Part shown: positions 45,359 to 54,482 of the stretch, one piece after another
Numbering within the stretch: position 1 is the stretch's first letter
Layout of the letters: the number at the start of each line of letters is the position of its first letter
Origin: Betaproteobacteria bacterium
Lineage (GTDB): Bacteria; Pseudomonadota; Gammaproteobacteria; Burkholderiales; Sulfuricellaceae
Assembly (NCBI GenBank): GCA_021373185.1
Contig: JAJFTF010000031.1
Span: 62,001 to 126,000 of the forward strand
Reading direction: 5' to 3'
Length of the DNA: 64,000 nt
Translations under genes and position numbers: made by a program
Notes under the pieces: model-generated
Told to the model about the DNA's origin: nothing
What the model saw: only the letters and a program-made list of their open reading frames with translations
The model's database searches: none

Positions 45359-46303
45359 ATGCGCATACTAATTAGCGGTGGGTTGGGTTTTGTCGGTGGC
45401 CGGGTTGCTTTGTATTTGCAACAGGCTGGGCATCAAATCATTCTCGGTTCACGCAAAGCCAAGTGTCCACCCGATTGGTTGCCCCAAGCGGAAGTGGCGC
45501 AAATTAATTGGGGGGACGGCCAGGCGTTAGAACACAGTTGTAGTGGGGTTGATGTGGTGATTCAAGCGGCGGGAATGAATGCGCAGGATTGTGGCGCTGA
45601 CCCAGTTGCTGCACTGGAATTTAACGGACTGGCGACCGCGCGTTTGCTTACTTCCGCAGTTCGTGCGGGTGTGCAGCGCTTTATCTATTTATCCACGGCC
45701 CATGTGTATGCTAGTCCGCTCATTGGCATCATTACAGAAGACACCTGTCCGCGCAATTTGCATCCTTATGCCGCTAGTCATTTTGCAGGTGAGAATGCTG
45801 TATTGGGTGCTGGCCAGTGTGGGCAAATTGAAGGCATTGTGTTGCGTCTTTCCAATGCCTTTGGTGTGCCTGTGCACGCCGATGTAAATTGTTGGACGCT
45901 GCTTGTAAATGATCTTTGTCGCCAAGCGGTGCAGACTCGTAAGTTGGTATTGCATACGAGCGGGCTTCAGCAAAGAGATTTCATCACACTGACGGATGTC
46001 GAGCGAGCAGTGGAGCATCTACTCGGGCTGCGCCAGGCAGATTGCGGGGATGGGGTGTTCAATCTTGGCGGAGATAACCCGATTTCGGTATGGGATATGG
46101 CGCAGAAGATTGCCAGTCGGAGCCAAATGATTTTAGGTTATCTGCCAGCTATAGAACGGCCCGTGCCGCAATCCGGCGAGAAGGTGGATGCCCTGAATTA
46201 CAGCTCCAGCAAACTTCAGAAGACAGGTTTTGTTTTGAAGGGTGATTTGGACGAGGAGATTGATAGAACCCTTCTGGCTTGCGGGCAGGGGTGGGGGCGC
46301 TAG
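45359..46303 (+). CDS. CDP-4-keto sugar reductase-like SDR
   Basis: A 314-residue SDR that follows RfbF by 9 bp. GGLGFVGG binds the coenzyme, and YLSTAHVYASP holds the Ser/Thr. The catalytic pair reads Y137-x3-H141 (PYAASHFAGE), so the usual Lys is His. Likely finishes the CDP-6-deoxyhexose. Confidence 0.8.
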   Translation: MRILISGGLGFVGGRVALYLQQAGHQIILGSRKAKCPPDWLPQAEVAQINWGDGQALEHSCSGVDVVIQAAGMNAQDCGADPVAALEFNGLATARLLTSAVRAGVQRFIYLSTAHVYASPLIGIITEDTCPRNLHPYAASHFAGENAVLGAGQCGQIEGIVLRLSNAFGVPVHADVNCWTLLVNDLCRQAVQTRKLVLHTSGLQQRDFITLTDVERAVEHLLGLRQADCGDGVFNLGGDNPISVWDMAQKIASRSQMILGYLPAIERPVPQSGEKVDALNYSSSKLQKTGFVLKGDLDEEIDRTLLACGQGWGR

Positions 46304-46307
46304 GCGG

Positions 46308-47222
46308 ATGATGTCGCAGGAAAATCAAGTGCCATTCCCCCGGGTGTCAGTGTTGATGACTATCTATAATGCGGCGCCTTACCTTCGAGCCGCCATTGAT
46401 AGCCTCATCGGCCAGTCATTTCATGACTGGGAATTGATCGCCGTGGAGAATGGCTCAACGGATACCTCATTGTCTGTTCTGAAGAGTTATTTAGATTCCA
46501 GGGTGAAGGTATTCCCATTAGAAAAAAATATAGGTCGAACGCCCGCACTTCGTTTTGCTTTTGATCAAGCGCAGGGTGATTACATTGCAATTTTGGATGC
46601 AGACGATATTTCATCGCCGGATCGATTGGTTCGACAAGTAGAGTTTTTGGATCGACACACTGATGTGGCTCTCGTGGGAGCATGGGCGCACTACATAGAC
46701 GAACATGGCAAAGTATTTGATGAATTTGAACCTCCTGTGGATCAAGAAGAGCTACAGGATTGTTTGGGATGGATCAATCCCATTGTGCATTCCTCTGCTA
46801 TGTATCGACGGCAATTGGCCCAAGAGGCTGGGGGATACCCCCCAAACTTTGTGTGGGCACAAGACTTTGGTTTAACGCTGGCGCTGGCTCAGCGTGCCAA
46901 GATTGCCATGATTGACGATTATCTTTGTCAGATAAGAGTGTTGGCTGCTAGCATGACCAGATCCAAAAAATATCAAGTCCTCGTCGCTGAAGAGACAAAA
47001 ATGCTGTTTCAGCGGGCGGCGGATTTGCTTGAATTAAGTGCCAAGGGGTGCCGATTAAATCGCCGCGCCATTGCAATCGCCGAGATCAGGCTTGGGATCG
47101 CTACTTTAAGAAATGACTTAATTTTAGCGGGCGTGAAAATGGTTTTACGTGGATTTATTTCATCCCCGTCTGCTCTTTGGGGTAATGGCCCAGTGCGTCG
47201 ATTTTTTGGGGCAAAATACTGA
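46308..47222 (+). CDS. family 2 glycosyltransferase
   Basis: A 304-residue GT2: VSVLMTIYNAAPYLR, VENGSTDTS and ILDADDISSP. Cytosolic; it may have a short C-terminal amphipathic part. The start ATG 46308 follows the upstream stop by 4 bp. Likely transfers a sugar of the repeat unit, possibly the CDP-derived one. Confidence 0.87.
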   Translation: MMSQENQVPFPRVSVLMTIYNAAPYLRAAIDSLIGQSFHDWELIAVENGSTDTSLSVLKSYLDSRVKVFPLEKNIGRTPALRFAFDQAQGDYIAILDADDISSPDRLVRQVEFLDRHTDVALVGAWAHYIDEHGKVFDEFEPPVDQEELQDCLGWINPIVHSSAMYRRQLAQEAGGYPPNFVWAQDFGLTLALAQRAKIAMIDDYLCQIRVLAASMTRSKKYQVLVAEETKMLFQRAADLLELSAKGCRLNRRAIAIAEIRLGIATLRNDLILAGVKMVLRGFISSPSALWGNGPVRRFFGAKY

Positions 47223-47269
47223 ATGGGCATATTTAAGTCCTACATTCTGGATTCGGCGAGTAAATCGAT

Positions 47270-48226
47270 ATGCTAGTTGCGGTCACTGGCGGAACTGGAT
47301 TCATTGGAAAAAAATTGGTTACACGCCTTGTCGGGCAAGGCGATACAGTTCGGCTATTAACACGCCGTTCAACGACGTCCGAAAAATCTTCTTTGCTGGA
47401 GATGCATGAGTGTGACCTGGTCGCGGTGGGAGTTAATGAGCTCTCGTCAATGCTAGAAGGAGTGGATGTTCTTTATCATTGTGCGGGACAATTGACCAAC
47501 ACAAGCGTCATGCGGGAATTGCATGTCAATGCCACCCGTAAATTGGCAGAGGCGGCTTCTGGCCGAATTAAGCACTGGGTTCAGCTTAGCAGTGTAGGCG
47601 TATATGGCCCTGTGTCGGAGGGGAGCGTAACAGAAGAGACTCCGTTAAGTCCCGTTGGGGATTATGAGATTACCAAAACAGAGTCGGATCGAATTGTGGT
47701 TGAGGCGGCTAACCGGGGAGCCTTCAGCTATTCGATTTTGCGCCCATCAAATGTGTTTGGTGCCGACATGAGTAACCAGTCCCTGTTCGGGATGGTTGAT
47801 ATGATTAATAAAGGGCTGTTTTTCTTTATCGGGAAGCCTGGTGCATCGGCGAATTATATTCATGTCGATAACGTGGTCGAAGGCCTGATACGCTGTGGAA
47901 CAATACCGGCAGCTAAGGGTAGGGTCTACAATCTTTCCGATTACTGCGATCTGGAACTGTTTGTTTCTTATATTTGCCGTGCATTGGGCAAGGACTCACC
48001 CCAATTGCGCCTGCCATTACAACCGGCGCGCTGGCTGGCAAAGCTGGCTGCCATTGTTCCCGTTTTCCCGCTGACAGCGTCGAGGGTAAACGCCTTGACC
48101 AATCGTAGCCGCTATTCCACTCTACGCATTGAAAAGGAGCTTGGATATGTTGCGACTGTCACTTTGGAAGCGGGGATGCAAGAGATGGTCGCCGCATGGA
48201 AAATGACGCGTCAGCACGCAAGTTAG
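47270..48226 (+). CDS. NAD-dependent epimerase/reductase (SDR)
   Basis: A 318-residue SDR: VTGGTGFIGKKL, VQLSSVGVYGP and YEITKTESDR. The C-terminal part resembles reductases of 4-keto sugars. No neighbour fixes the substrate. Confidence 0.83.
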   Translation: MLVAVTGGTGFIGKKLVTRLVGQGDTVRLLTRRSTTSEKSSLLEMHECDLVAVGVNELSSMLEGVDVLYHCAGQLTNTSVMRELHVNATRKLAEAASGRIKHWVQLSSVGVYGPVSEGSVTEETPLSPVGDYEITKTESDRIVVEAANRGAFSYSILRPSNVFGADMSNQSLFGMVDMINKGLFFFIGKPGASANYIHVDNVVEGLIRCGTIPAAKGRVYNLSDYCDLELFVSYICRALGKDSPQLRLPLQPARWLAKLAAIVPVFPLTASRVNALTNRSRYSTLRIEKELGYVATVTLEAGMQEMVAAWKMTRQHAS

Positions 48227-48236
48227 CGGATCGATA

Positions 48237-49406
48237 ATGCGTATTTGTCGCGTAACCACGGTCCCGTTTTTCCTCCTCCATCATTTGCACGACCAAATCC
48301 AGGCGGCCATCGGAGCCGGGAACGAGGTGATTCTTGTTTCCAGCAACGATCCGGATGCAGCAAAGCTGGAAGCCATATTTGCCGCAAAATTTCATGCCAT
48401 AGAAATTCCGCGAAAGATTTCTCTTTACGCGGACTTACTTGCGCTTATCCGGTTGTACCGTTTTTTTCGCGTATCTAATTTCGACATTGTTCACTCGGCC
48501 ACGCCCAAGGCCGGACTGCTATGCGCAATAGCCGGATTGTGGGCGGGTGTCCCGGTCAGGCTGCATACCTTTACCGGGCAACCCTGGGCAAATCTGCGCG
48601 GTACTGTGAGATGGGTCGCCAAGCTGTGCGATTGGCTGATCGTGAAACTCAATACCCGCTGTTACACCGACAGCGTGTCGCAACGCGCATTTCTGGCGGC
48701 GGAAGGCATTGCCAGTGAGGGCAGGCTGGTCGTCCTCGGCGCGGGTTCGCTGGCAGGCGTGGATTTGCAGAAATTTGATTCAGCTCGCTTTGACAAAAAA
48801 GCCATAAAGGACGAATTGAACCTTCCTGAAGAAACGAAGGTGATTGCATTTGTCGGGCGAGTGACAAGGGATAAAGGGGTCGTGGAACTGATTACCGCTT
48901 TTGAACAATTGCGATCAAGCGGAATGAATGTTTGTTTATTGCTGGTCGGCCCTTTCGAGCCGGAACGGGATCCCCTGCCGGAGCCGATCGTTCGGGAGTT
49001 GCTCGGCAACCCACATGTACGGGTGATTGGCTATGCCCAGAACCCGGAAAAATATCTGGCCGTTGCCGATTTGCTTTGCCTGCCGAGTTATCGGGAAGGC
49101 TTTGGCAACGTGGTCATCGAGGCGGCGGCGATGGGTGTACCCGCCGTGGCGACACAAATTGTCGGCCTCTGCGATTCGGTGGCAGATGGCGTCACGGGCA
49201 TTCTGGTGGCGCCAAGGGATGCCGAGGCCTTGGTCGGCGCATTGGACACTCTGCTAACGGATGACGGCAAAAGGGTTAAAATGGCAAACGAGGCCAAGGC
49301 AAGGGCGACAAGGCTGTTTGATTCGAAGGTGGTCAACGCGCTGATGCTGGATGAATACAAAAGTTTGACCGGGGATCGGGAGCATGGGCGGCTCACCCGG
49401 AAATGA
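48237..49406 (+). CDS. family 4 glycosyltransferase
   Basis: A 389-residue GT-B enzyme: FVGRVTRDKGVVELI and the EGFGNVVIEAAAMGVPAVAT donor motif. Ends 37 bp before the SDR's preferred start. GC content rises here, marking the start of block G. Closest to GTs that add the second residue in WbpM-type O-antigen clusters. Confidence 0.88.
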   Translation: MRICRVTTVPFFLLHHLHDQIQAAIGAGNEVILVSSNDPDAAKLEAIFAAKFHAIEIPRKISLYADLLALIRLYRFFRVSNFDIVHSATPKAGLLCAIAGLWAGVPVRLHTFTGQPWANLRGTVRWVAKLCDWLIVKLNTRCYTDSVSQRAFLAAEGIASEGRLVVLGAGSLAGVDLQKFDSARFDKKAIKDELNLPEETKVIAFVGRVTRDKGVVELITAFEQLRSSGMNVCLLLVGPFEPERDPLPEPIVRELLGNPHVRVIGYAQNPEKYLAVADLLCLPSYREGFGNVVIEAAAMGVPAVATQIVGLCDSVADGVTGILVAPRDAEALVGALDTLLTDDGKRVKMANEAKARATRLFDSKVVNALMLDEYKSLTGDREHGRLTRK

Positions 49407-49443
49407 GCATTTCCGATTTTATCAGGCTGGGTTTGCGCGCGTT

Positions 49444-50406
49444 ATGACGAATGTTTTAGTAACAGGTTCCAGCGGTTTTATCGGGAAGGGACTGTGTGCA
49501 TCGCTGAGCTTGGCCGGATACGGCGTGATTAGGGCTGTCCGGCAATTGCGCGACATGGAGGCGCAACGCGGGGATGGCGGCCAGTGCGTGGCAGTCGGCA
49601 ACATCGGGCCGGACACGGATTGGAGCCAAGCCTTGGCGGGGGCCGATACCGTCTTTCACCTTGCAGCGCGTGTGCATGTCATGAAGGAGCGGGCCTCCGA
49701 CCCGCTGGCGGCGTTTCGAGCCGTAAATGTGGCGGGAACGGAAAATCTGGCGCGTTCGGCAGCAAAATATGGCGTAAAACGACTGGTTTATTTGAGTTCC
49801 ATCAAGGTGAACGGGGAGTCGACAACGCGAGACGCTTTCACCGAAAGCGATGCGCCGCACCCCCAGGATGCCTATGCAATTTCAAAGTGGGAGGCGGAGC
49901 AAAAGTTGCATGAGATTACGGCGGAAACCGGGCTGGAGATCGTCGTTATCCGTCCGCCGCTGGTTTATGGGGCGGGTGTGGGCGGCAACTTCATCCGCCT
50001 TCTGCAAGGAATTGATCGTGGAATTCCCCTTCCTTTTGCATCTGTAAGGAATCGGCGCAGCCTGGTTTTTCTCGGCAACTTGATCGACGCATTGGTTGTG
50101 TGTGCGACTCATCCCGCTGCTGCGGGGAAGACGTACCTGATTAGCGATGGCGAGAATGTTTCGACACCCGAACTGATAGAGCGTGTTGCCGTTGCATTGG
50201 GGCGACCGGCACGATTGTTTCCTGTCCATGCTGGGCTGATGCGGCTTGCCGGGGCCGTTTTCGGCAAATCTGCCGCAGTCGAGCGGCTGTTGAGCTCGCT
50301 CGCAGTGGACAATGCCGCGATTCGCCGCGAACTGGGTTGGGTTCCGCCTTATTCGATGGCGCAGGGTCTGGCGGAAACGGCGAATTGGTATAAGGCGGGG
50401 TCATAA
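49444..50406 (+). CDS. wbpV: WbpV-like NAD-dependent reductase/epimerase
   Basis: A 320-residue SDR: VTGSSGFIGKGL, YLSSIKVNGE and DAYAISKWEAE with Tyr and Lys. Between a GT4 and the WbpL/WbpM-type genes, the order seen in Pseudomonas-type clusters that make UDP-QuiNAc or UDP-FucNAc. It would reduce the WbpM product. ATG 49444 is preferred; a farther ATG at 49384 overlaps the GT. Confidence 0.8.
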   Translation: MTNVLVTGSSGFIGKGLCASLSLAGYGVIRAVRQLRDMEAQRGDGGQCVAVGNIGPDTDWSQALAGADTVFHLAARVHVMKERASDPLAAFRAVNVAGTENLARSAAKYGVKRLVYLSSIKVNGESTTRDAFTESDAPHPQDAYAISKWEAEQKLHEITAETGLEIVVIRPPLVYGAGVGGNFIRLLQGIDRGIPLPFASVRNRRSLVFLGNLIDALVVCATHPAAAGKTYLISDGENVSTPELIERVAVALGRPARLFPVHAGLMRLAGAVFGKSAAVERLLSSLAVDNAAIRRELGWVPPYSMAQGLAETANWYKAGS

Positions 50407-50408
50407 AG

Positions 50409-50990
50409 ATGCGGCGACCGGAATACCGAGGAAAACGGACTTTGGATGTGCTGTTTGCTGTGGCGGCGTTGATGCTGGCTTGGGTGTTGATGCTATCGTT
50501 GGCGCTACTGGTAAAATTGACGTCGCCAGGGCCGGTTTTTTACTGGTCGAATCGTGTCGGGCGAGAAAACCGCATTTTTCGCATGCCAAAATTCCGCACC
50601 ATGCGCCTGGATACGCCCGCCGTGGCAACCCATTTGCTTAACGGGCCGGAGCAATATCTGACCCCGGTCGGCGGCTTTTTGCGCAGAACCAGCCTGGATG
50701 AGTTGCCCCAGATATGGAGTATCCTGACGGGCAAGATGAGCCTGGTCGGCCCGCGACCGGCATTGTTCAATCAGGATGACCTGGTTGCCCAGCGCACGGA
50801 AGTCGGGGTGCACCATCTTGTTCCGGGGCTTACCGGGTGGGCGCAGATAAATGGTCGGGATGAGCTGCCTATTCCACGGAAGGTGCAGCTGGATGTGGAG
50901 TATCTGCAGAACATTTCGTTATTTCTGGATTTAAAGATTATTTTTCTTACTTTCGTTAAAGTGCTGAAGCGCGACGGTGTTTCCCATTGA
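50409..50990 (+). CDS. initiating phosphosugar transferase (PglC/WbpL-like)
   Basis: A 193-residue bacterial sugar transferase of the small monotopic type. One N-terminal hydrophobic helix (about 12-36), the D97-E98 catalytic dyad in TSLDELPQIW, and MSLVGPRPAL. It moves a sugar-1-phosphate, likely QuiNAc or FucNAc, to undecaprenyl phosphate at the inner membrane. Confidence 0.9.
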   Translation: MRRPEYRGKRTLDVLFAVAALMLAWVLMLSLALLVKLTSPGPVFYWSNRVGRENRIFRMPKFRTMRLDTPAVATHLLNGPEQYLTPVGGFLRRTSLDELPQIWSILTGKMSLVGPRPALFNQDDLVAQRTEVGVHHLVPGLTGWAQINGRDELPIPRKVQLDVEYLQNISLFLDLKIIFLTFVKVLKRDGVSH

Positions 50991-50999
50991 ATTTATGCC

Positions 51000-52841
51000 A
51001 TGCCTATGAAGTTTATTAAATACGACCCCAGGGTTCTGCTGGCATTCGGCCACGATACGGTTGCCACTGTCATCGCCTGGTATTTCGCTTATTTACTGCG
51101 GTTCAATTTCGAGATTCCTGGCGATTTTTCTCGGGGAATGATCGCAACGCTGGCCTGGGTCGTGCCCTTGCAGGCGGCTGTGTTCTGGCGTTTTGGCTTG
51201 TATCGCGGCATCTGGCGCTATGCCAGCCTGCCGGATCTTCAGCGCATCCTGGTTGCGGTAGGGGTCGCTTCCCTGTTGATACCCCTGATTATTTTAATGC
51301 TGCGCATACCAGTGGTAGTGCCGCGCTCGGTGCTGGTGCTCGACCCGATATTGCTGATATTGATGATGGGCGGCAGCCGTCTGCTGTACCGAGCATGGAA
51401 AGAGCATCGAATTTACGGATTGCTGAACCGGCAGGGCGATCCAGTATTGGTGTTGGGTGCAGGTGACGCGGCGGTCAGCCTGGTCAAGGATCTGGGTCGC
51501 AGCCAGGAATGGAGGGTGGTCGGCTTGCTTGATGATAATTCAAGCAAGCATGACCGCATGTTGCATGGTATCCGAGTCTTGGGCACGCTGGATGAATTGC
51601 CGGCTTTTGCCAATAAACTGGGCGTGAAACACGCAATTATTGCCTTGCCATCGGCGTCTCATTCCGTTCGTCGTCGCGCGGCGCAACTGTGCAGTGAAGC
51701 CGGGATCAAGGCGCTGACCGTGCCCGCTTTCGATGATTTAATGAATGGCAAAGTCACCGTTTCGCAGGTCAGAAATGTGGAGCTGGACGACTTGCTCGGC
51801 CGAGACCCGGTCAACCTGGACGCGGATGGTTTGCAAGGCCAGTTGACGGGGCGGGTTGTCATGGTTACCGGTGCGGGCGGTTCGATCGGTTCTGAATTAT
51901 GCCGCCAGATTGCCCGATTCCGACCGGAATTGCTGCTGTTGTTCGAGCTGAACGAATTCGCCCTTTACCAGATGGAACAGGAGTTCGTTTCACGCTTTCC
52001 CGATATCCGGATTGCCTGCGCGATTGGCGATGTCAAGGATGGCGCCAGACTCGATCAAATCCTTGGCGCTTACCGGCCGGCGGTGATCTTTCATGCGGCA
52101 GCCTACAAGCATGTGCCGCTGATGGAGCGTGAAAACACCTGGCAGGCAATCCGGAATAATGTTCTTGGCACTTATACTATCGGGTTGGCCGCGAAAAAAC
52201 ATGGCGCGGAAAAATTTATCCTGATCTCCACCGACAAGGCGGTTAATCCCACGAACGTGATGGGCGCCAGCAAGCGGCTTGCAGAAATGGTCTGCCAGGG
52301 ATTACAGAGCGAGGATGCCACGCGCTTTGCGATGGTGCGTTTCGGCAACGTGCTGGGCAGCACGGGCAGCGTGATTCCGAAGTTCAAGGAACAGATTGCA
52401 CAGGGCGGGCCGGTGACGGTCACCCATCCAGACATCATCCGCTATTTCATGTCTATCCCCGAGGCGGCGCAACTGGTGTTGCAGGCCGGCTTGATGAGCG
52501 TCGGCGGCGAGATCTTTGTGATGGATATGGGTGAGCCGATCAGAATTGCGGATCTGGCAAAAGAGATGATCCGCCTTTCCGGGTTTGGCGAAGATGAAAT
52601 AAAGATCGCGTACAGCGGGTTGCGTCCCGGTGAAAAATTGTATGAAGAACTGCTCGCCGACGATGAACATACGATGCTGACGCCGCATGCGAAATTGCGT
52701 ATTGCCAAAGCGCGAAAGGTCGATAAGGAATGGCTTGGCGCGCTAATCGCGGATATTGAGCGGCAGGGACCGATTGGCGATGAAGCGGCGAGAAGTTTTG
52801 TTTCTCGCTGGGTTCCCGAGTACCGGCCAAGCCCAGCTTGA
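51000..52841 (+). CDS. wbpM: membrane UDP-GlcNAc 4,6-dehydratase (WbpM/CapD)
   Basis: A 613-residue WbpM/PglF-type enzyme. About four N-terminal membrane helices (~15-120), a CoA-binding-like middle domain, then VTGAGGSIGSELCRQI and the NVMGASKRLAE catalytic Met/Lys site of this class. It makes UDP-4-keto-6-deoxy-GlcNAc. Together with the two preceding genes it forms the initiation unit. Confidence 0.93.
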   Translation: MPMKFIKYDPRVLLAFGHDTVATVIAWYFAYLLRFNFEIPGDFSRGMIATLAWVVPLQAAVFWRFGLYRGIWRYASLPDLQRILVAVGVASLLIPLIILMLRIPVVVPRSVLVLDPILLILMMGGSRLLYRAWKEHRIYGLLNRQGDPVLVLGAGDAAVSLVKDLGRSQEWRVVGLLDDNSSKHDRMLHGIRVLGTLDELPAFANKLGVKHAIIALPSASHSVRRRAAQLCSEAGIKALTVPAFDDLMNGKVTVSQVRNVELDDLLGRDPVNLDADGLQGQLTGRVVMVTGAGGSIGSELCRQIARFRPELLLLFELNEFALYQMEQEFVSRFPDIRIACAIGDVKDGARLDQILGAYRPAVIFHAAAYKHVPLMERENTWQAIRNNVLGTYTIGLAAKKHGAEKFILISTDKAVNPTNVMGASKRLAEMVCQGLQSEDATRFAMVRFGNVLGSTGSVIPKFKEQIAQGGPVTVTHPDIIRYFMSIPEAAQLVLQAGLMSVGGEIFVMDMGEPIRIADLAKEMIRLSGFGEDEIKIAYSGLRPGEKLYEELLADDEHTMLTPHAKLRIAKARKVDKEWLGALIADIERQGPIGDEAARSFVSRWVPEYRPSPA

Positions 52842-52890
52842 TTTGTTGCGGCTATTTTTTTATTAAATATTGTGTTTCAGGAAACTAATT

Positions 52891-53469
52891 ATGGGGTTGT
52901 TTGATACGCCGGATTTCAGGAAGAGCTTTGTTGAAAAACATAAAAATCATAAGGTGATTGATCTCGGCTGCGGGCCGAGCAAATTTCCCGGATCTATCGG
53001 TGTGGATTTCATAAAGAGTCCCTGCGTGGATATCGTTCACAACCTGAATCAATATCCCTACCCGATTGAGCCGGGAATCGACGCGGTATTCATGAATCAC
53101 GTGATCGAACACGTCGAGGATATTCCCCGAACCATACGGGAAGTCCATCGCCTTCTTGCGCCCGGCGGCGAACTCTGGATCGCCACGCCGCACTTTACCG
53201 ACAGTTCGTCCTATATCGACCCGACCCATAAATACCATCTTGGTCTGCGGAGTTTCATGCAGTTTTGCGCACCCCGCAGCGACATGTTCGTGATGGAATT
53301 GGCTTATGTCGTTCTGAAAGGGCGCTGGAAGAATCTGGGGTACGAAAAGTACATCAATACCCGGCCTTCAAAGAACGAGATTTCCCGGCGGGCAAGAATA
53401 TGGGAAGACCGTTACAGTTTCACGCGCCGTGGCGCCGAGATGTTCTTCATCCTCAAGAAAACCGGCTAA
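52891..53469 (+). CDS. SAM-dependent methyltransferase (Methyltransf_11 type)
   Basis: A 192-residue methyltransferase: VIDLGCGPSKFPGSIGVD, MNHVIEHVEDIPR and TPHFTDSSSYIDPTHKYHL. The same pattern appears in the protein at 62557. ATG 52891 has AGGAAA upstream; the GTG at 52870 is less likely. Its 3' end overlaps the convergent GT9 gene by 4 bp. Confidence 0.85.
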   Translation: MGLFDTPDFRKSFVEKHKNHKVIDLGCGPSKFPGSIGVDFIKSPCVDIVHNLNQYPYPIEPGIDAVFMNHVIEHVEDIPRTIREVHRLLAPGGELWIATPHFTDSSSYIDPTHKYHLGLRSFMQFCAPRSDMFVMELAYVVLKGRWKNLGYEKYINTRPSKNEISRRARIWEDRYSFTRRGAEMFFILKKTG

Positions 53470-54413
53470 ATAAGTGTTTCCCAAACACGCAGGATGTCAT
53501 CCGGCGCGATGTCCGCCACGCAGCGAGACTCCGGCTGGATATAACGGCTGCGCGGTGTAAACGGGCGCCAGGCGTTAGGGTCGGAATTTCCGAATAATCC
53601 AATGGTCGGTTTGCCAAGTGCGGCAGCGATATGCATCAGGCCGCCATCGGGCATGATGGCACTGTCGCAGCGTGCAAGCAGGTCGATATTTTCGGCAATA
53701 CTTAACGCATCAAAAAAGGTTATTTTTTTACCGCCAACAGCACGTTTCAATTCTTCTGCAAACAGCGTGTCGGCGGTATGAGCGGTGTTTATGCGGTTTT
53801 CAGGAACAGATGTCAGCGCGATCTCAGCACCGGGTAGGCGGCCATGTATGCCATCAATAATTGCGATTATTTGCTGTAGAGAAGGGCGGTTGCTTTCTTT
53901 TCTTGCGCTGACATGAATGCAAGCCGCGAAACGTGGTTTTGCGGGATCGGGTTGGTATTTTAATCTGGCCGCGGGCAAGGTGGAAAAATCGGTGACGCCG
54001 AATAAACCGCCAAGCCTTTCGGCGATATGCAAACTCCCCTTTTGTTCTGTCAGGCATTGCCGGTAGGCTAATTTGTAAATTAACCCGGTATCAGCGTAAC
54101 CTCGCGCGTTGTTGATACAGAGCAGGCGGTAAGCCAAGCGTTTGTCTGCGGAAGGACTGAGGGCGATGGCTATGTCTGGTTTCCACAAACGAGCTTGCAA
54201 TATGGCACGCCATTCATTTTTAGTAGTTGCATCGAATTTGTTGTAACTAAGCACTTGGCTTACATCGGGGAGCATGTCTCCAATATGTGCTGCCAAATTG
54301 TTGGTGACGAGGCGAATTTCCGCCTCGGGGTGCTGCGCCTTGAACCATTGTATCGCCGGTGTGGCGAGAACCAGATCGCCAATGTTCAGTCTATGGTACA
54401 GAAGTACTCGCAT
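53466..54413 (-). CDS. GT9 heptosyltransferase-family protein
   Basis: A 315-residue ADP-heptose:LPS heptosyltransferase family (WaaF/WaaC fold). RLNIGDLVLATPAI near the start and MPDGGLMHIAAALGKPTIG near the end are the donor/acceptor signature. Start MRVLLYH at 54413; further M at 54473 would run into the next gene. LPS core assembly in the cytosol. Confidence 0.87.
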   Translation of the reverse strand: MRVLLYHRLNIGDLVLATPAIQWFKAQHPEAEIRLVTNNLAAHIGDMLPDVSQVLSYNKFDATTKNEWRAILQARLWKPDIAIALSPSADKRLAYRLLCINNARGYADTGLIYKLAYRQCLTEQKGSLHIAERLGGLFGVTDFSTLPAARLKYQPDPAKPRFAACIHVSARKESNRPSLQQIIAIIDGIHGRLPGAEIALTSVPENRINTAHTADTLFAEELKRAVGGKKITFFDALSIAENIDLLARCDSAIMPDGGLMHIAAALGKPTIGLFGNSDPNAWRPFTPRSRYIQPESRCVADIAPDDILRVWETLI

Positions 54414-54482
54414 CGTATTATTCAATCCTCTGTCGGTGGCAAACAGCATCCCTTGTTGCCAGCATCGTTTCAAGAGCCCCTG

